DNA of 64,000 nucleotides from Leuctra nigra (lineage: Eukaryota; Arthropoda; Insecta; Plecoptera; Leuctridae): contig OW203765.1 of NCBI GenBank assembly GCA_934045905.1, positions 19,097,409 to 19,161,408 of the forward strand, read 5' to 3'. Numbering within the stretch: position 1 is the stretch's first letter; every line of letters starts with the position of its first letter. Both the position numbers and the translations under genes were made by a program. Positions 47,016 to 56,854 of this stretch are shown here, one piece after another. The notes below the pieces were generated by a model. That model did not search any database and was not told the origin of the DNA. It saw nothing but the letters and a program-made list of their open reading frames with translations.

Positions 47016-49685
47016 TTAGTTAATAATGTTATTATCTTCTTCGTCAGTATCATTAAGGTTCTCAGAAGAGTTGATGCTGGAAGGTAGATTCTTAAAGAAA
47101 GCTTGAAATTGGCTAGGAATAACCCCTTTGTCGCATAACGTTTTCAAATCGTTAAATTTAGCGTCAGGTATTGGCAACCTAGCCGTGTACAAATTCCGAA
47201 GAATATCTGTGAAAACTGGACCGTTCCCTTTCCGTAGATTACGCTTATCTCGGAGTACGAGAACCTCCAGGGGAATCTCGGCATCGTCAAGATAATGGTA
47301 CCTGATTATCATTGTAGTCGACTCTTTCTTGAATGACACACTCTTGATGTTTCGAAATTGAACAGCATTGCCATTCAAGGCTTTCATTGACTTCGGCGTT
47401 TGTGACTCTGTCATTTGCTTCCAGTCCGAAAAATCAGAGTGATTCATTTGGATCGTTTCATATGGCCTTGGGTTATGTCGGGCATGTCTGATAACCTTTG
47501 GCCACTCTTCGGGGCTCCAAATAATCCTCTTCTTCAAATTTGACTCGATTGTTGAATGAACTGAGTCCACAGGCATGTATGTGTGCCCTGGTAGTAGGTA
47601 TGTAATTTTTATATCTTCAATGTTTGTGCATGTATTAATAAAATGATGAAGCATGAACAACATCTGGCGATTTTTATTCTGCCCAGGGCAGCTGTCACAA
47701 TACAAAAGCAATGTTTTGATTGGAGGATCTCTTTCATCAACCATTGTGAGGTATTTGTGCATAATGGAGCAAATCTCATTCGCACCACGTTTGCCGTCTG
47801 CTTCTCCCCACAAGTAGCAAAAACTATCCTTTGAAACACTCTCATACACTGTCAAATTGTAGCAAGTGTATTTACGGCTATAGTAAAGCAGCATACTGTC
47901 CCCGTGTGGTACATTCAGCACCTTTTGCAAGTCGAAGCTGACGCACAAAATATTTGGATCGCTTATTCTTTTTCTTTGGTCATTTGCAAACACTGTTTTA
48001 CACTCGACTTTTTCACGGTCATGTTTTTCTCGGACCTCAATGGAGACAGGTTGATCAGGATTATTCTTCAGGCTTTCGCAAAATGAACACTTATCCTTCT
48101 TGGGTGTGTGAAATCCAATATTGTAATCGATCGAAAAGCGATTGATGAACACTTGGATGGAAGCTGGCTTAATTCCTTTTGAGATGCAATAGTCTTTGTA
48201 CATCCTAGCCAGATGTTGCTTGTTTTTAAATTCTGTCGGAAGGTACTTTCGTGTAGAGGAGGCCCTGCAGTAATGAGATGGAACTGCGGGTAATTGTTTT
48301 ATGAAGTTGTCGATACTGTCACTGGACTCGCCCGTTGTCTTGTTGTGAGGAATATGCTGACCTCTTTCGTCACTCTTCGCGACACCGATCTGTGGGGCTT
48401 TGTCCCTCGTATATCTTAGAAGCTTTTCTCCAATATCCAGAGTAGCCATTAAAAATGCCTTGCATACTTTTGTACTTTCTCCATCCACCTTAAGAAAGTA
48501 CTTCACAGATTGATTGCGACGACTATTGTTGCCATGCCCACTAACTTTGTCTGCTACCTCCATGCATGACATCAGCCAATCCCTTTGTCTCTGTCTATCT
48601 CCAATAGACCAATAGCTCGTGAATATTTGTAATCGGTCCTCCTCTGAGAAGTTGTGTTTGCAGTTATTGGGACAATTGTTACATTTATTAGATTGCAGAG
48701 ATTTGCCTGCAAACAACTTTCCCGTTGTTGACAAATAAGGTACACCAGAAGATCTGCTTCTTTTCCTTTTAATTTTTTTAGGAGTGATCGGCTTTTTACG
48801 TTTTCCTTCATGCTCTTCGATTTCACTCTCTGCTTCAGATGTGGACTCGACTAAGCTTCTCTCGGTATTATCTTTACCATTATCCGTAACATTTGCCATC
48901 ATCGGAATGATCAACTCATCTATTGTTTGCTGCCCGCCTGTCTCTGTAGTGCTCAAATCATGTTCAAGCGGTTCTGTGTGAATGCCTAATACAGTGTAGT
49001 TAGAATTGACAAAATAATGCATCTCTTTGTCAGGTACCCATAAATCTTCAGGGTTGATTACAGTGACAGAGAAAATGTTACCTTCAGAATTAACAGGTAA
49101 ATCTAGCATCATACCAGAAGCTTCGAAGTCCTGATCCTTCATCTGCTCGACTATTGGCTCGAAGACCTGATCCTTCATCTGCTCGACTACTGGCTCGAAG
49201 TCCTGATCCTTCATCTGCACGACTACTGGCTCGAAGTCCTGATCCTTCATCTGCTCGACAACTGGCTCGAAGTCCTGATCCTTCATCTGCTCGACAACTG
49301 GCTCGAAGTCCTGATCCTTCATCTGCTCGACTACTGGCTCGAAGTCCTGATCCTTCATCTGCTCGACTACTGGCTCGAAGTCCTGATCCTTCATCTGCTC
49401 GACAACTGGCTCGAAGTCCTGATCCTTCATCTGCTCGACTACTGGCTCGAAGTCCTGATCCTTCATCTGCTCGACTACTGGCTCGAAGTCCTGATCCTTC
49501 ATCTGCTCGACTACTGGCTCGAAGTCCTGATCCTTCATCTGCTCGACTACTGGCTCGAAGTCCTGATCCTTCATCTGCTCGACTACTGGCTCGAAGTCCT
49601 GATCCTTCATCTGCTCGACTACTGCCTTCACAACTTCTTTTTTTTTCTGAAGAAGCTCCAGACAACGACGTCCTCGGGTAGTCAT
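47016..49685 (-). CDS. Putative transposase (889 aa) with 12-residue repeats
   Basis: The only large ORF inside the 46472-50491 transposon, so a transposase role is inferred from position. Residues about 19-190 are 14 copies of a 12-residue repeat (consensus EQMKDQDFEPVV). A basic segment KRKKPITPKKIKRKRSRSS follows (likely nuclear localisation). Next come cysteine clusters that could bind zinc, CNNCPNNC near residue 335 and CSFCESL near residue 555. The C-terminal half has SFDLQ (D near 583), YCDSCPGQNKN (D near 663) and DSVHSTIES (E near 713), an order and spacing that could form an RNase H-type DDE active site; this is inference. Proteins with the CDSCPGQNKN block are common in insect genomes as uncharacterised proteins. 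The frame has no stops or frameshifts, so the copy may be recent. Superfamily not recognised. Confidence 0.8.
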   Translation of the reverse strand: MTTRGRRCLELLQKKKEVVKAVVEQMKDQDFEPVVEQMKDQDFEPVVEQMKDQDFEPVVEQMKDQDFEPVVEQMKDQDFEPVVEQMKDQDFEPVVEQMKDQDFEPVVEQMKDQDFEPVVEQMKDQDFEPVVEQMKDQDFEPVVEQMKDQDFEPVVVQMKDQDFEPVVEQMKDQVFEPIVEQMKDQDFEASGMMLDLPVNSEGNIFSVTVINPEDLWVPDKEMHYFVNSNYTVLGIHTEPLEHDLSTTETGGQQTIDELIIPMMANVTDNGKDNTERSLVESTSEAESEIEEHEGKRKKPITPKKIKRKRSRSSGVPYLSTTGKLFAGKSLQSNKCNNCPNNCKHNFSEEDRLQIFTSYWSIGDRQRQRDWLMSCMEVADKVSGHGNNSRRNQSVKYFLKVDGESTKVCKAFLMATLDIGEKLLRYTRDKAPQIGVAKSDERGQHIPHNKTTGESSDSIDNFIKQLPAVPSHYCRASSTRKYLPTEFKNKQHLARMYKDYCISKGIKPASIQVFINRFSIDYNIGFHTPKKDKCSFCESLKNNPDQPVSIEVREKHDREKVECKTVFANDQRKRISDPNILCVSFDLQKVLNVPHGDSMLLYYSRKYTCYNLTVYESVSKDSFCYLWGEADGKRGANEICSIMHKYLTMVDERDPPIKTLLLYCDSCPGQNKNRQMLFMLHHFINTCTNIEDIKITYLLPGHTYMPVDSVHSTIESNLKKRIIWSPEEWPKVIRHARHNPRPYETIQMNHSDFSDWKQMTESQTPKSMKALNGNAVQFRNIKSVSFKKESTTMIIRYHYLDDAEIPLEVLVLRDKRNLRKGNGPVFTDILRNLYTARLPIPDAKFNDLKTLCDKGVIPSQFQAFFKNLPSSINSSENLNDTDEEDNNIIN
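49120..49623. repeat. 36-bp minisatellite, 14 copies, inside the transposase ORF
   Basis: Fourteen units of 36 bp repeat with a few base changes, starting points every 36 bases from about 49136 to 49604. As 36 is divisible by three and the unit lacks stops, other frames and the opposite strand are also open across the array; those are shadows of the repeat. Confidence 0.95.
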
Positions 49686-50226
49686 TTTTAACCTGTGTAG
49701 AATTTATAAGTGTCACTGGGATTGTTTGAACTAATTTGGAGCCAAAGCTTACTTAACTTATTTTAATCAATGCAAATTACAATAAACAACTAGGTGTACA
49801 ATATTCTTTACTAGAAGTAGAAACTTAGGTATGGCAAGAGCAAATGCCTTAAAAAGTTAGGTTATACGGCATCTAAAACTATGCCAAGACAACAGGCAGA
49901 ACTGTCATTACGTAAATAGATTACTAATGTAAGAGTGTATTATCACCACTGGCATATTATAAACAATCATTTCACATGTTTACTTACCATTCGAAATACA
50001 ATAGACGAAATACTAGGTACTTCTAACTCGGCGCAAGAAGTCACGACTTCCCAAAAGACAGAAACAGAAGGTAAACAAATCACAGCCCTCTGGAAATGGC
50101 ACCTATTGCAATATACGCAGTGAAATAAGGCGGTTTATTTGAAACTGTCACCAAACATGCGCAGTATCAACTTATTTCAGAAATGTGAAAAACAATTGAG
50201 CATAACAGCGTATGGATGTTAAGCAA

Positions 50227-50483
50227 GATAGGCCCTTTTGGCGTTCTACTTGCACAGAGCTTTGAGATAGGCCCTTCGCTATTAGTTTTACCAGAGATAG
50301 GCCCTTCTGGCAAATCAATTATTAAGAAATTGACTTTTTCAAATTTTGAAATAGCTCTATTGGCCTCATTATTCACTTCAGAGATATGCCCTTCTGGCAT
50401 ATGATAAAGCATATCACACATTACAGGAAAACACCAAAAAGTGATTTTTTTTTTTTCAATAGAGATAGGCCCTTTTGGCAAAA
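50227..50483. promoter_or_regulatory. Right subterminal motif cluster of the transposon
   Basis: Copies of GAGATAGGCCCTTYTGGC at 50227-50242, 50264-50280 (degenerate end), 50294-50311, 50381-50400 and 50463-50483 (the TIR copy). They lie in the same orientation, between the transposase start and the element end, so they may also serve the transposase promoter. Confidence 0.55.
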
Positions 50484-50608
50484 CACCGACGATATGTAAC
50501 AACTTTTTAAATTAAGATTGATCTCAAGTAATGATCGAAACATTATTTCGTGTCATTTTTTAAAGACGAGTACAAAAATAAATGAAAACAAAAAATAAAA
50601 ATCATGTT

Positions 50609-50609
50609 A

Positions 50610-50640
<31 letters not shown>

Positions 50641-51629
50641 TAATTTATTGAGCACATAAAATAGGTACACAATTGGTCTGTATTCAACAATCGAGTCGTT
50701 GATCTTCCATACATCCATCTCTTCTCTTCAGCTGCTTCACCTCTTCACCGTTTACCTATTTCTTCTTAAGTTATTCATAAAAGTCATTATACATATAGTT
50801 GTGCTTCAATGTCAGTGGTAATATTGGAAGAACATCCAAGCATTTGCTTTTTTTAGCTGAGGGAAAACCACTGAAAAAACATTCTCAGCAGGATGTGTGT
50901 GATCTTTATTGTTGTCTTCCAATGCACATTACTTCTTGTTCTTGAATTCTTGTTCTTGAATTAGCGTGAGTTTGTTCTTGACTAGTGTCTTGAATGGTAT
51001 TAAACTTAATGTCTGCTCTTCCCTAGTTGTTGCATTATACGCTACCGAGGCTGAATATGAAAAACAATTCTTAAATTTTGTACCTCGATGAGTGCCAAAG
51101 TCGAGCTTTTCTTTGGACCGCGTATCTCTTCCGTGAATATCTTGTCTTCTTCTTAACTTATCATTCAAATATTTAGGTTCTCCTGTTAACAATATCTTGT
51201 GCGTTGCGCATGTCAAGTGAAGATTCCTTCTTGCTTCCATCTTCAACCAATGAAGTTTCTGAATGTAGGGACTTATATGGTGTCTTCTCTTAATATTGAA
51301 TATAAACCTGGCACAAGAATTCTGGACTTTCTGAACACGTCCTATATCTTTCTTTGAAATGCATGATCCGTAAACGATGTCGCAGTAATTTAAATTTGAT
51401 ACTATAAGTGCCTCAACGAGCTTTGTTTTTGTTGACCTGGTCAGGATTTGTTTAAATCTTTGCAATGTTCGTAGTTTGCCGTAAGCTTTGCTGTTTGCTT
51501 TCTGAATATGATCTGTGTATGTCATTTGGCTATCCATGATTAAACCTAAATTCCTTGAAGTTTCTGAAATGGGAATTGTACAACCATTTATATTTAGTTT
51601 AAACTCGCTATTAAGTATTTTGATTCAAT
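50609..51629 (-). mobile_element. 5'-truncated LINE fragment with (ATT)n tail
   Basis: Only the C-terminal part of a reverse-transcriptase ORF remains, followed on the minus strand by a short 3' UTR and an (ATT)n microsatellite at 50609-50639, the usual 3' tail of this type of LINE. A TGA at about 51627-51629 marks where the homologous frame begins. It belongs to a different family from the LINE at 58-63 kb. Confidence 0.75.
50929..51629 (-). pseudogene. LINE reverse transcriptase C-terminal remnant
   Basis: Open from 51626 down to a stop at 50929. It has the conserved LINE thumb/connection region: ISETSRNLGLIMD, TKTKLVEALIVSNLNYCDIVYG and VQKVQNSCARFIFNI. The YADD motif and endonuclease are absent because of 5' truncation, so it cannot act by itself. 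Confidence 0.75.
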
Positions 51630-53305
51630 GCAGACAATGTAAATACAGTCTTATACCTAATCTACTTACAAAAAGATATAATGTAAAATCTATATAATCA
51701 TATAATATAATATTATTATATAAGATTTTTAAAAATATATAAAATAATATATAAAATGGTTCTATATTATGGGAAAAGAGAGAGAAGTTACCTTTCTTTA
51801 AGTTATAAAAAGTCAACTAAAGTCCTTCTATTTAGATTTGATTTCCTTCTCCGTGGTACTGATATCATGTTGGAAAATGGAATAAAATGTCTCTCCATGA
51901 TGGAACGACTCCACAGAGTCGAGTTATATATTCTGCTGAACCAAGATATCTTTCTTGCCAGTGTCACTGATCGATTCCATATCCCACGATTATTGTACCG
52001 AATCCCAAGCGAACTCCTTTATAAATTCAACCAGTAAATAGACTACGGGGGGTCGGTCATTCCCAAAACCCATGGATATATTTTCACAAAATCCCCACAT
52101 GCCTCTAGGAAATGGTATATCAGCGGTTTTCACGAACATATTTCCGGACTAAATCCCTGCAATAAAATGTCCCCCTTGCGCATGCCCAGATTCCTAATCC
52201 ACCCACCCACCACCCAGCTATAATAACTTCAACCCCTTGCGTCGGATAAAACCATCAGCTTTGATATGGATGTCAACATTCAATTGTTTATATAGACAAT
52301 AGCTCTGTTAATGATGATATAGTCGAGTGCAAGAGGCAAGTGACTCGTGTCAAACTCAAGTGAGGTACTTGACGGTTCTTGACAGAGAATGGGTATAGCT
52401 CATTATTCGTGATGGTGGTGTAAATTCACCTCTGCTAATTAGTAGTCTTCTCTAAAAATTTAATGAGATTTGATTTTTTTGTTATTTTCAAATGATGAAG
52501 AAAATGTTGGAGGTTTGATAAATGATCTTTCCGGAATTATTCAAATGTACCTACATATTTGAAAACTTTTTAATAATTATTCGTATATTTTATTTGTAGG
52601 TAGGTAGTTACCTACTTTTATAAACATTTTACACATTGCTTTTTCAATCTATACTCTTTTTAGTTAATTTAAGTTATCATTTAAAACATTTATCAAGGAT
52701 TTAAATATGACATACCGTCCAGGGCCTGTGCTAGTTTCAAAAACATTCTTAACCTTAACCCTTCAAATTCCACTACTCTTTATCTTACGAATATTTTGTA
52801 TCTTAGCTAAATGTTTACGTTCACAAACAATATCAAACACTAATCAATGAAAGGAAAAGCAATCACATTCAGCAGCTTGCTGAGTCGGTAATGAACAAAG
52901 TTGCGAAGTTTGCTCCAAAGATGGCTGACAAACATTGTGCAGCCTGCTGTAGTGCGTAATCTCTTATCAATTGCTCATACTAATACAAATGCGACTTTAT
53001 TCATGCAATACTCAATCAAGACATAATTATGAAACCGGACAAAAGTTAAAACAGCAATTCAGAACTTATGGCTCGAATCTCTTTGTCTGTTGTTTACGCA
53101 TAATGCAGGTCAAATGAAGTACGAATCAAACCAAATTTTTCACAAAAGATTCATCATTAATTTCTATCAAGATCGATCTCTTGGCTTCATCGGAAAATGG
53201 AATTTCATCGATTGAAAATTGAATAAATGGTTTGGTTGCTGCTAAATAAGGATATGTTATCAACGCGTAGATACACTAGCAGCGTTTTCATAAAATTAAA
53301 GAAGA
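51630..53305. other. No gene recognised
   Basis: AT-rich; the 93-residue + strand ORF at 51756 has no motif and lies next to TA-rich repeats. Confidence 0.45.
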
Positions 53306-53494
53306 ATATCTGTACCTCACTGGTAGAAGGGCTGAAGTCCCTTTTCACGACTTTTGGGTTGCACATTTTGAAATGATCTAATCAAATCAATTGTCCGTTG
53401 ACTGATGTCAACAACAGTTACCTATATTGAAGTAATTAGTTTGCCTCAAGGATCATTGAAGGACTTCCCCCTTCAATCTCTGAGGTACAGATAT
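53306..53494. mobile_element. Imperfect hairpin MITE upstream of the 53.6-kb hAT
   Basis: ATATCTGTACCTCA on the left, TGAGGTACAGATAT on the right, with a second matched block GAAGGGctGAAGTCC / GGACTTCccCCTTC. Confidence 0.6.
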
Positions 53495-54032
53495 AAGGGG
53501 TAAATATCCGACAAATTAGTTACATTTTATTACTTGAAGCTTCGTTCAAGACTTGATCATAGTCTAGATCAGGGGTCGGCAACCTGCGGATCCTGAGCGG
53601 TTCTTGAATGGCACTTTAAAATTTAAATAAAGATCTGTATTCAAAAAATTCGAACATTTAAAGAAGAAAAAAACGCCCTGCGGGGCAACAATTGGAAGGT
53701 TGTTTCATTCAGTTTAATCATTTTAGAGAACCTGTAGAGCCGCTTTCACATAACACGCGTTTCGCGTTTTGCGTTTCGCGTCTTTTTTATTGACCAATCA
53801 AAACAACCGAAAATTCTGCCGCAGGCGTTTTTTTCTCTCACCGCCTCACCTCGATTGTCGGGAGGTTTTTTGAAATAACGCGCGCGGCGAAAATGACGTC
53901 ACGACTTAGTAGCCAATCAAGTGCGACTACGTCATGTATAAAATAAGACTATATGGTTATTAATTACATACCTGTGCATATTATTCCATCTAACAACACA
54001 CAAATGATTACTAAGGCCGGGTAGGACCAACT

Positions 54033-54366
54033 TTGGATTAGCTAATTATCGATAGTTAGTGAGCAGTTAACCAATGAATCCAGTTGGCGCGATTTCCACA
54101 GCCAATGGGATTCACTAACTTCCACTAACTATCGATAATGGGGTTGTTCACGCAAAACTATTGTAGATGGCGCTGCTGTTCTAATCGTCCGGGAGAGAGC
54201 CAATCAAAATGCATCTAGCGGAATGGAAGGTTTTTAAACCTTGGCGGGAGTTTGATTCAGAGATCTTGAATTCAGAGACCAACCAATCAGAGTGAGACAC
54301 CTCCAATGCCGCTAGCGCTGCGAGTGAGAGCAAATGGCAGTGAACAACCCCATTAACTTAATCCAA
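54033..54366. mobile_element. Palindromic element inside the Harbinger-like left arm
   Basis: Ends TTGGATTA / TAATCCAA with longer arms CTAATTATCGATAGTTAGTG and their complement. It interrupts the left arm between GACCAA and TAGACC. The element at 54140-54351 is inserted in its right arm. Confidence 0.55.
54140..54351. mobile_element. 212-bp MITE, GGGGTTGTTCAC ends
   Basis: TIR GGGGTTGTTCAC at 54140 and its complement at 54340-54351. It lies at the innermost nesting level. Confidence 0.6.
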
Positions 54367-55010
54367 TAGACCAAAACATAAACTAGTGGCGCCCTCAAAG
54401 CGAACTAAAAAAGGGCGTGTCTCTATGTGTGACCACTCTTTAGTGCGCATGTTCCAAGTCACTTAAATGTCAATCTTAATGAGTTCAGTAAAAGTTATAA
54501 TTACATCGCGAAATAACAGAAATTGATGCTTACCTCAGTGTCAACATTCAAATACAATCGGCATATTTCATTTGAGCACATATTCATACACATTCTTATG
54601 AAAACTAGATGTCTATTCACCAAAATCACCATTTGACATATCGCATTTTTTTATCACGGCTTTCTGAAACTTTTCTGAATGAGCTCATTCAGAAAGGGAA
54701 CGGTTCAGAAGACCGTGATAAAAAAATGCGTTTGTCAAATGGTGATTTTGGTGAATTGACATCTAGTTTTCACAAGAATGTGTATGAATATGTGTTGAAA
54801 TGAAATATGCCGATTGTATTTGAATGTTGACACTGAGTTAAGCATCAATGTCTGTTATTTCGCGATGTAATTATAACTTTTACTAAACTATCGTTATACG
54901 ATTGACATATAAGTGCCTTGACTGAATGTCACACATAGCTGGAAGAGAAAATGGCGGATTGGGCATGCGCGTTTAGTTTATGTTTTGGTCTATTTTGGTC
55001 CTACCCGGCC

Positions 55011-55635
55011 CACCGCGTAGAGAACAGCTATCTTCACACTATTAAATTTAAGGTGAGATCAGATGGGCTTGAGACGTGAAACAGGCTCCAATGCTAAATA
55101 TGGCCAGGTCTATAGAGTGGATTGGCTGCGGCTACCAGCCGTTCGCAGCGCTCTCTAAGCACCATGGTTGGTGTTAGAAAATCGAACTAATCTGAATTTT
55201 AGCGGGTTAATTCAAAATCAAATGTATAAATTAGAACTTAAACAACTTGGATAACGATCAGATGAAATTAAAAGGGTTGATATCAGTGTAAAAATGTGTT
55301 TAGTTTATTGATTGTAATAATTAACATGTAATACAAGCATTTTCACTTACTTATTATTCACCAAACAGCAAATAACCTAAAAGACGGCATTTGACAGCTC
55401 GCGCCATTGACTATCACTCAAGAAATAAAATAACTGCCTACAATAGTTCCGGGATCGCCACCAGCGAACTTAGCGCTGCGATCGGCTAGGGTGCAGACTG
55501 ACCAAGGGTCGATTTTATAGCATTTTTTTCTGCGTATTCCACCCGTAGTCCGTATTCACTGGAGCCAATGGTAGATCATTGAAGTGTTCACACCGTAAGC
55601 TTAATGGTGTGAAGATAGATGTTCTCTACGCGGTG
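55011..55635. mobile_element. 625-bp MITE in the Harbinger-like right TIR
   Basis: TIR CACCGCGTAGAGAACA plus TATCTTCACAC and its complement. The host sequence CCCGGCC is present on both sides (55004-55010 and 55636-55642), a 7-bp direct repeat that marks the insertion. Confidence 0.75.
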
Positions 55636-55647
55636 CCCGGCCTAATA

Positions 55648-56305
55648 CCCCTTCTACACGCTCACTTTAACATAGGACTTTAGTAGCCTCTCACTTTAAG
55701 TACACCGTGTAGATGATCAAGCTTCCCTTAAATGACACCGCACTTCAAGTTCGCGACGGACCTATGTTTAACCTATGTTTAACGCAAGACGCGAGATCTC
55801 GCGAGATTATTTTTAAAAACGATTCGCTTTTGTTCTTCTTCAGTTCTAGATTTAATAGTAAAATTGTATACATATTCAAGTTAAAATGTTTCATTGAATT
55901 TTTAAGTGTATTGCGTGCTATTTAATAATACTTTTTAACCTAACACAAAGGCTCAAAACAATTTTAAAATAATAAATAAGTCCTTATGAGTGTAAAAAGT
56001 GAGGCTATGTCATCCAAGAGTGATTTTGTTTCCAACATGAATACCCCTTCTACACGCTCACTTTAACAGAGTATATTAAACATACATTTAAATGACGTCT
56101 CACTTTAGCACGTCTACACACTCACTTTATCTATTATCTATTTATCTTTATCTATTTATACTTTATGTTCATAAACATAGGTTAAACATAGGTCCGTCGC
56201 GAACTTGAAGTGCGGTGTCATTTAAGGGAAGCTTGATCATCTACACGGTGTACTTAAAGTGAGAGGCTACTAAAGTCCTATGTTAAAGTGAGCGTGTAGA
56301 AGGGG
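55648..56305. mobile_element. TIR element with 136-bp arms and TA flanks
   Basis: Left arm from 55648 (CCCCTTCTACACGCTCAC...) to about 55782 and right arm from about 56171 are near-perfect complements; TA on each side suggests a Tc1/mariner-type duplication. A third copy of the end lies inside at about 56042-56066. Confidence 0.75.
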
Positions 56306-56570
56306 TATAACAAAAATAATAAATTTATATCAACATTCTGTTTTCCACGGCCTCCTCTAATCAAGGCGAAACCTAGGTGCTTATAATCCGCCCCGCGTCC
56401 GCGTCGAGGTAATGTGAATGGTTATGGCAAAGCGGCGATTTTATTTTGAAAAAGACGCGAAACGCAAAACGCGAAACGCGTGTTATGTGAGAGCGGCTTA
56501 TAACTTTTGTAATCGAAAAATGAGATAATTCGGTAAACAGCGCACTGCGAGACAACAATTGGGAGTCAAA

Positions 56571-56734
56571 ATATCAAAGTAAACAAAATAATCAAAATAA
56601 AATAGTCGTGCAATTAGTCGTGGAGTCAAAATATCAAAGTAAACAAAATAATCAAAATAAAATAGTCGTGCAATTAGTCGTGGAGTCAAAATATCAAAGT
56701 AAACAAAATAATCAAAATAAAATAGTCGTGCAAT
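56571..56734. repeat. 60-bp tandem repeat, 2.7 copies
   Basis: Unit starts GGAGTCAAAATATCAAAGTA and recurs at 56571, 56631 and 56691 with almost no change. It lies in the hAT right arm; short ORFs here just translate the repeat. Confidence 0.95.
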
Positions 56735-56854
56735 TTATTATTTTCAGTGTTTTATATTTGATTACCTCGACTGCGGCTCACATTATTATCTAATTTATTA
56801 TTTTTGAGAAATTAACTCCTTGACCAAAAAAGGTTGCCGACGCCTGGTCTCGAT

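Larger units (their letters stand above)
46472..50491 (-). mobile_element. Complete-looking DNA transposon, 29-bp TIRs, unclassified
   Basis: The ends are inverted repeats: 46472-46500 starts CGTCGGTGTTTTGCCAAAAG, and the reverse complement of it closes the element at 50463-50491 over 29 bases. Both sides are bordered by ATAT (46468-46471 and 50492-50495), compatible with a 4-bp or TA target duplication, though the palindrome makes the exact cut ambiguous. The element is 4.02 kb and carries one large ORF on the minus strand. Subterminal zones at both ends hold several copies of a GATAGGCCCTTYTGGC-like motif that is itself part of the TIR, like transposase binding sites in other cut-and-paste elements. 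Confidence 0.85.
54015..55642. mobile_element. PIF/Harbinger-like foldback element, TAA duplication
   Basis: TIR GGCCGGGTAGGACCAA on the left and its complement on the right, flanked on both sides by TAA (54012-54014, 55643-55645), the 3-bp duplication of Harbinger elements. Its arms form a long hairpin centred on the palindrome CTGAATGAGCTCATTCAG near 54682. Both arms have been invaded by smaller elements. Confidence 0.7.
53739..56497. mobile_element. Nested TIR element with about 44-bp GC-rich ends
   Basis: Left end GCCGCTTTCACATAACACGC continues through alternating GCGTTTCGCG blocks; the complement ends at 56497. The two ends match over about 44 bases with one or two changes. It sits inside the hAT element and itself hosts further insertions. 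Superfamily and target duplication not clear. Confidence 0.75.
53570..56846. mobile_element. hAT-type non-autonomous element hosting nested insertions
   Basis: TIRs CAGGGGTCGGCAACCT (left, from 53570) and its near-complement ending CGCCTG at 56846. The flanks GTCTAGAT (53562-53569) and GTCTCGAT (56847-56854) match in 7 of 8 bases, as expected for an aged 8-bp hAT duplication. No transposase is present; most of the interior is other transposons. Confidence 0.8.

Noticed and set aside
49090..49716. Long ORFs of 208 (minus) and 175 (plus) residues with regular repeats
   Set aside because: They are the other frames of the 36-bp repeat inside the transposase gene; the 889-residue frame continues into non-repetitive conserved sequence and is the real one.
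50167..50502. 111-residue minus-strand ORF with repeated PEGPIS
   Set aside because: The repeats come from the transposon's subterminal DNA motifs and the ORF runs past the TIR; it is not a protein gene.
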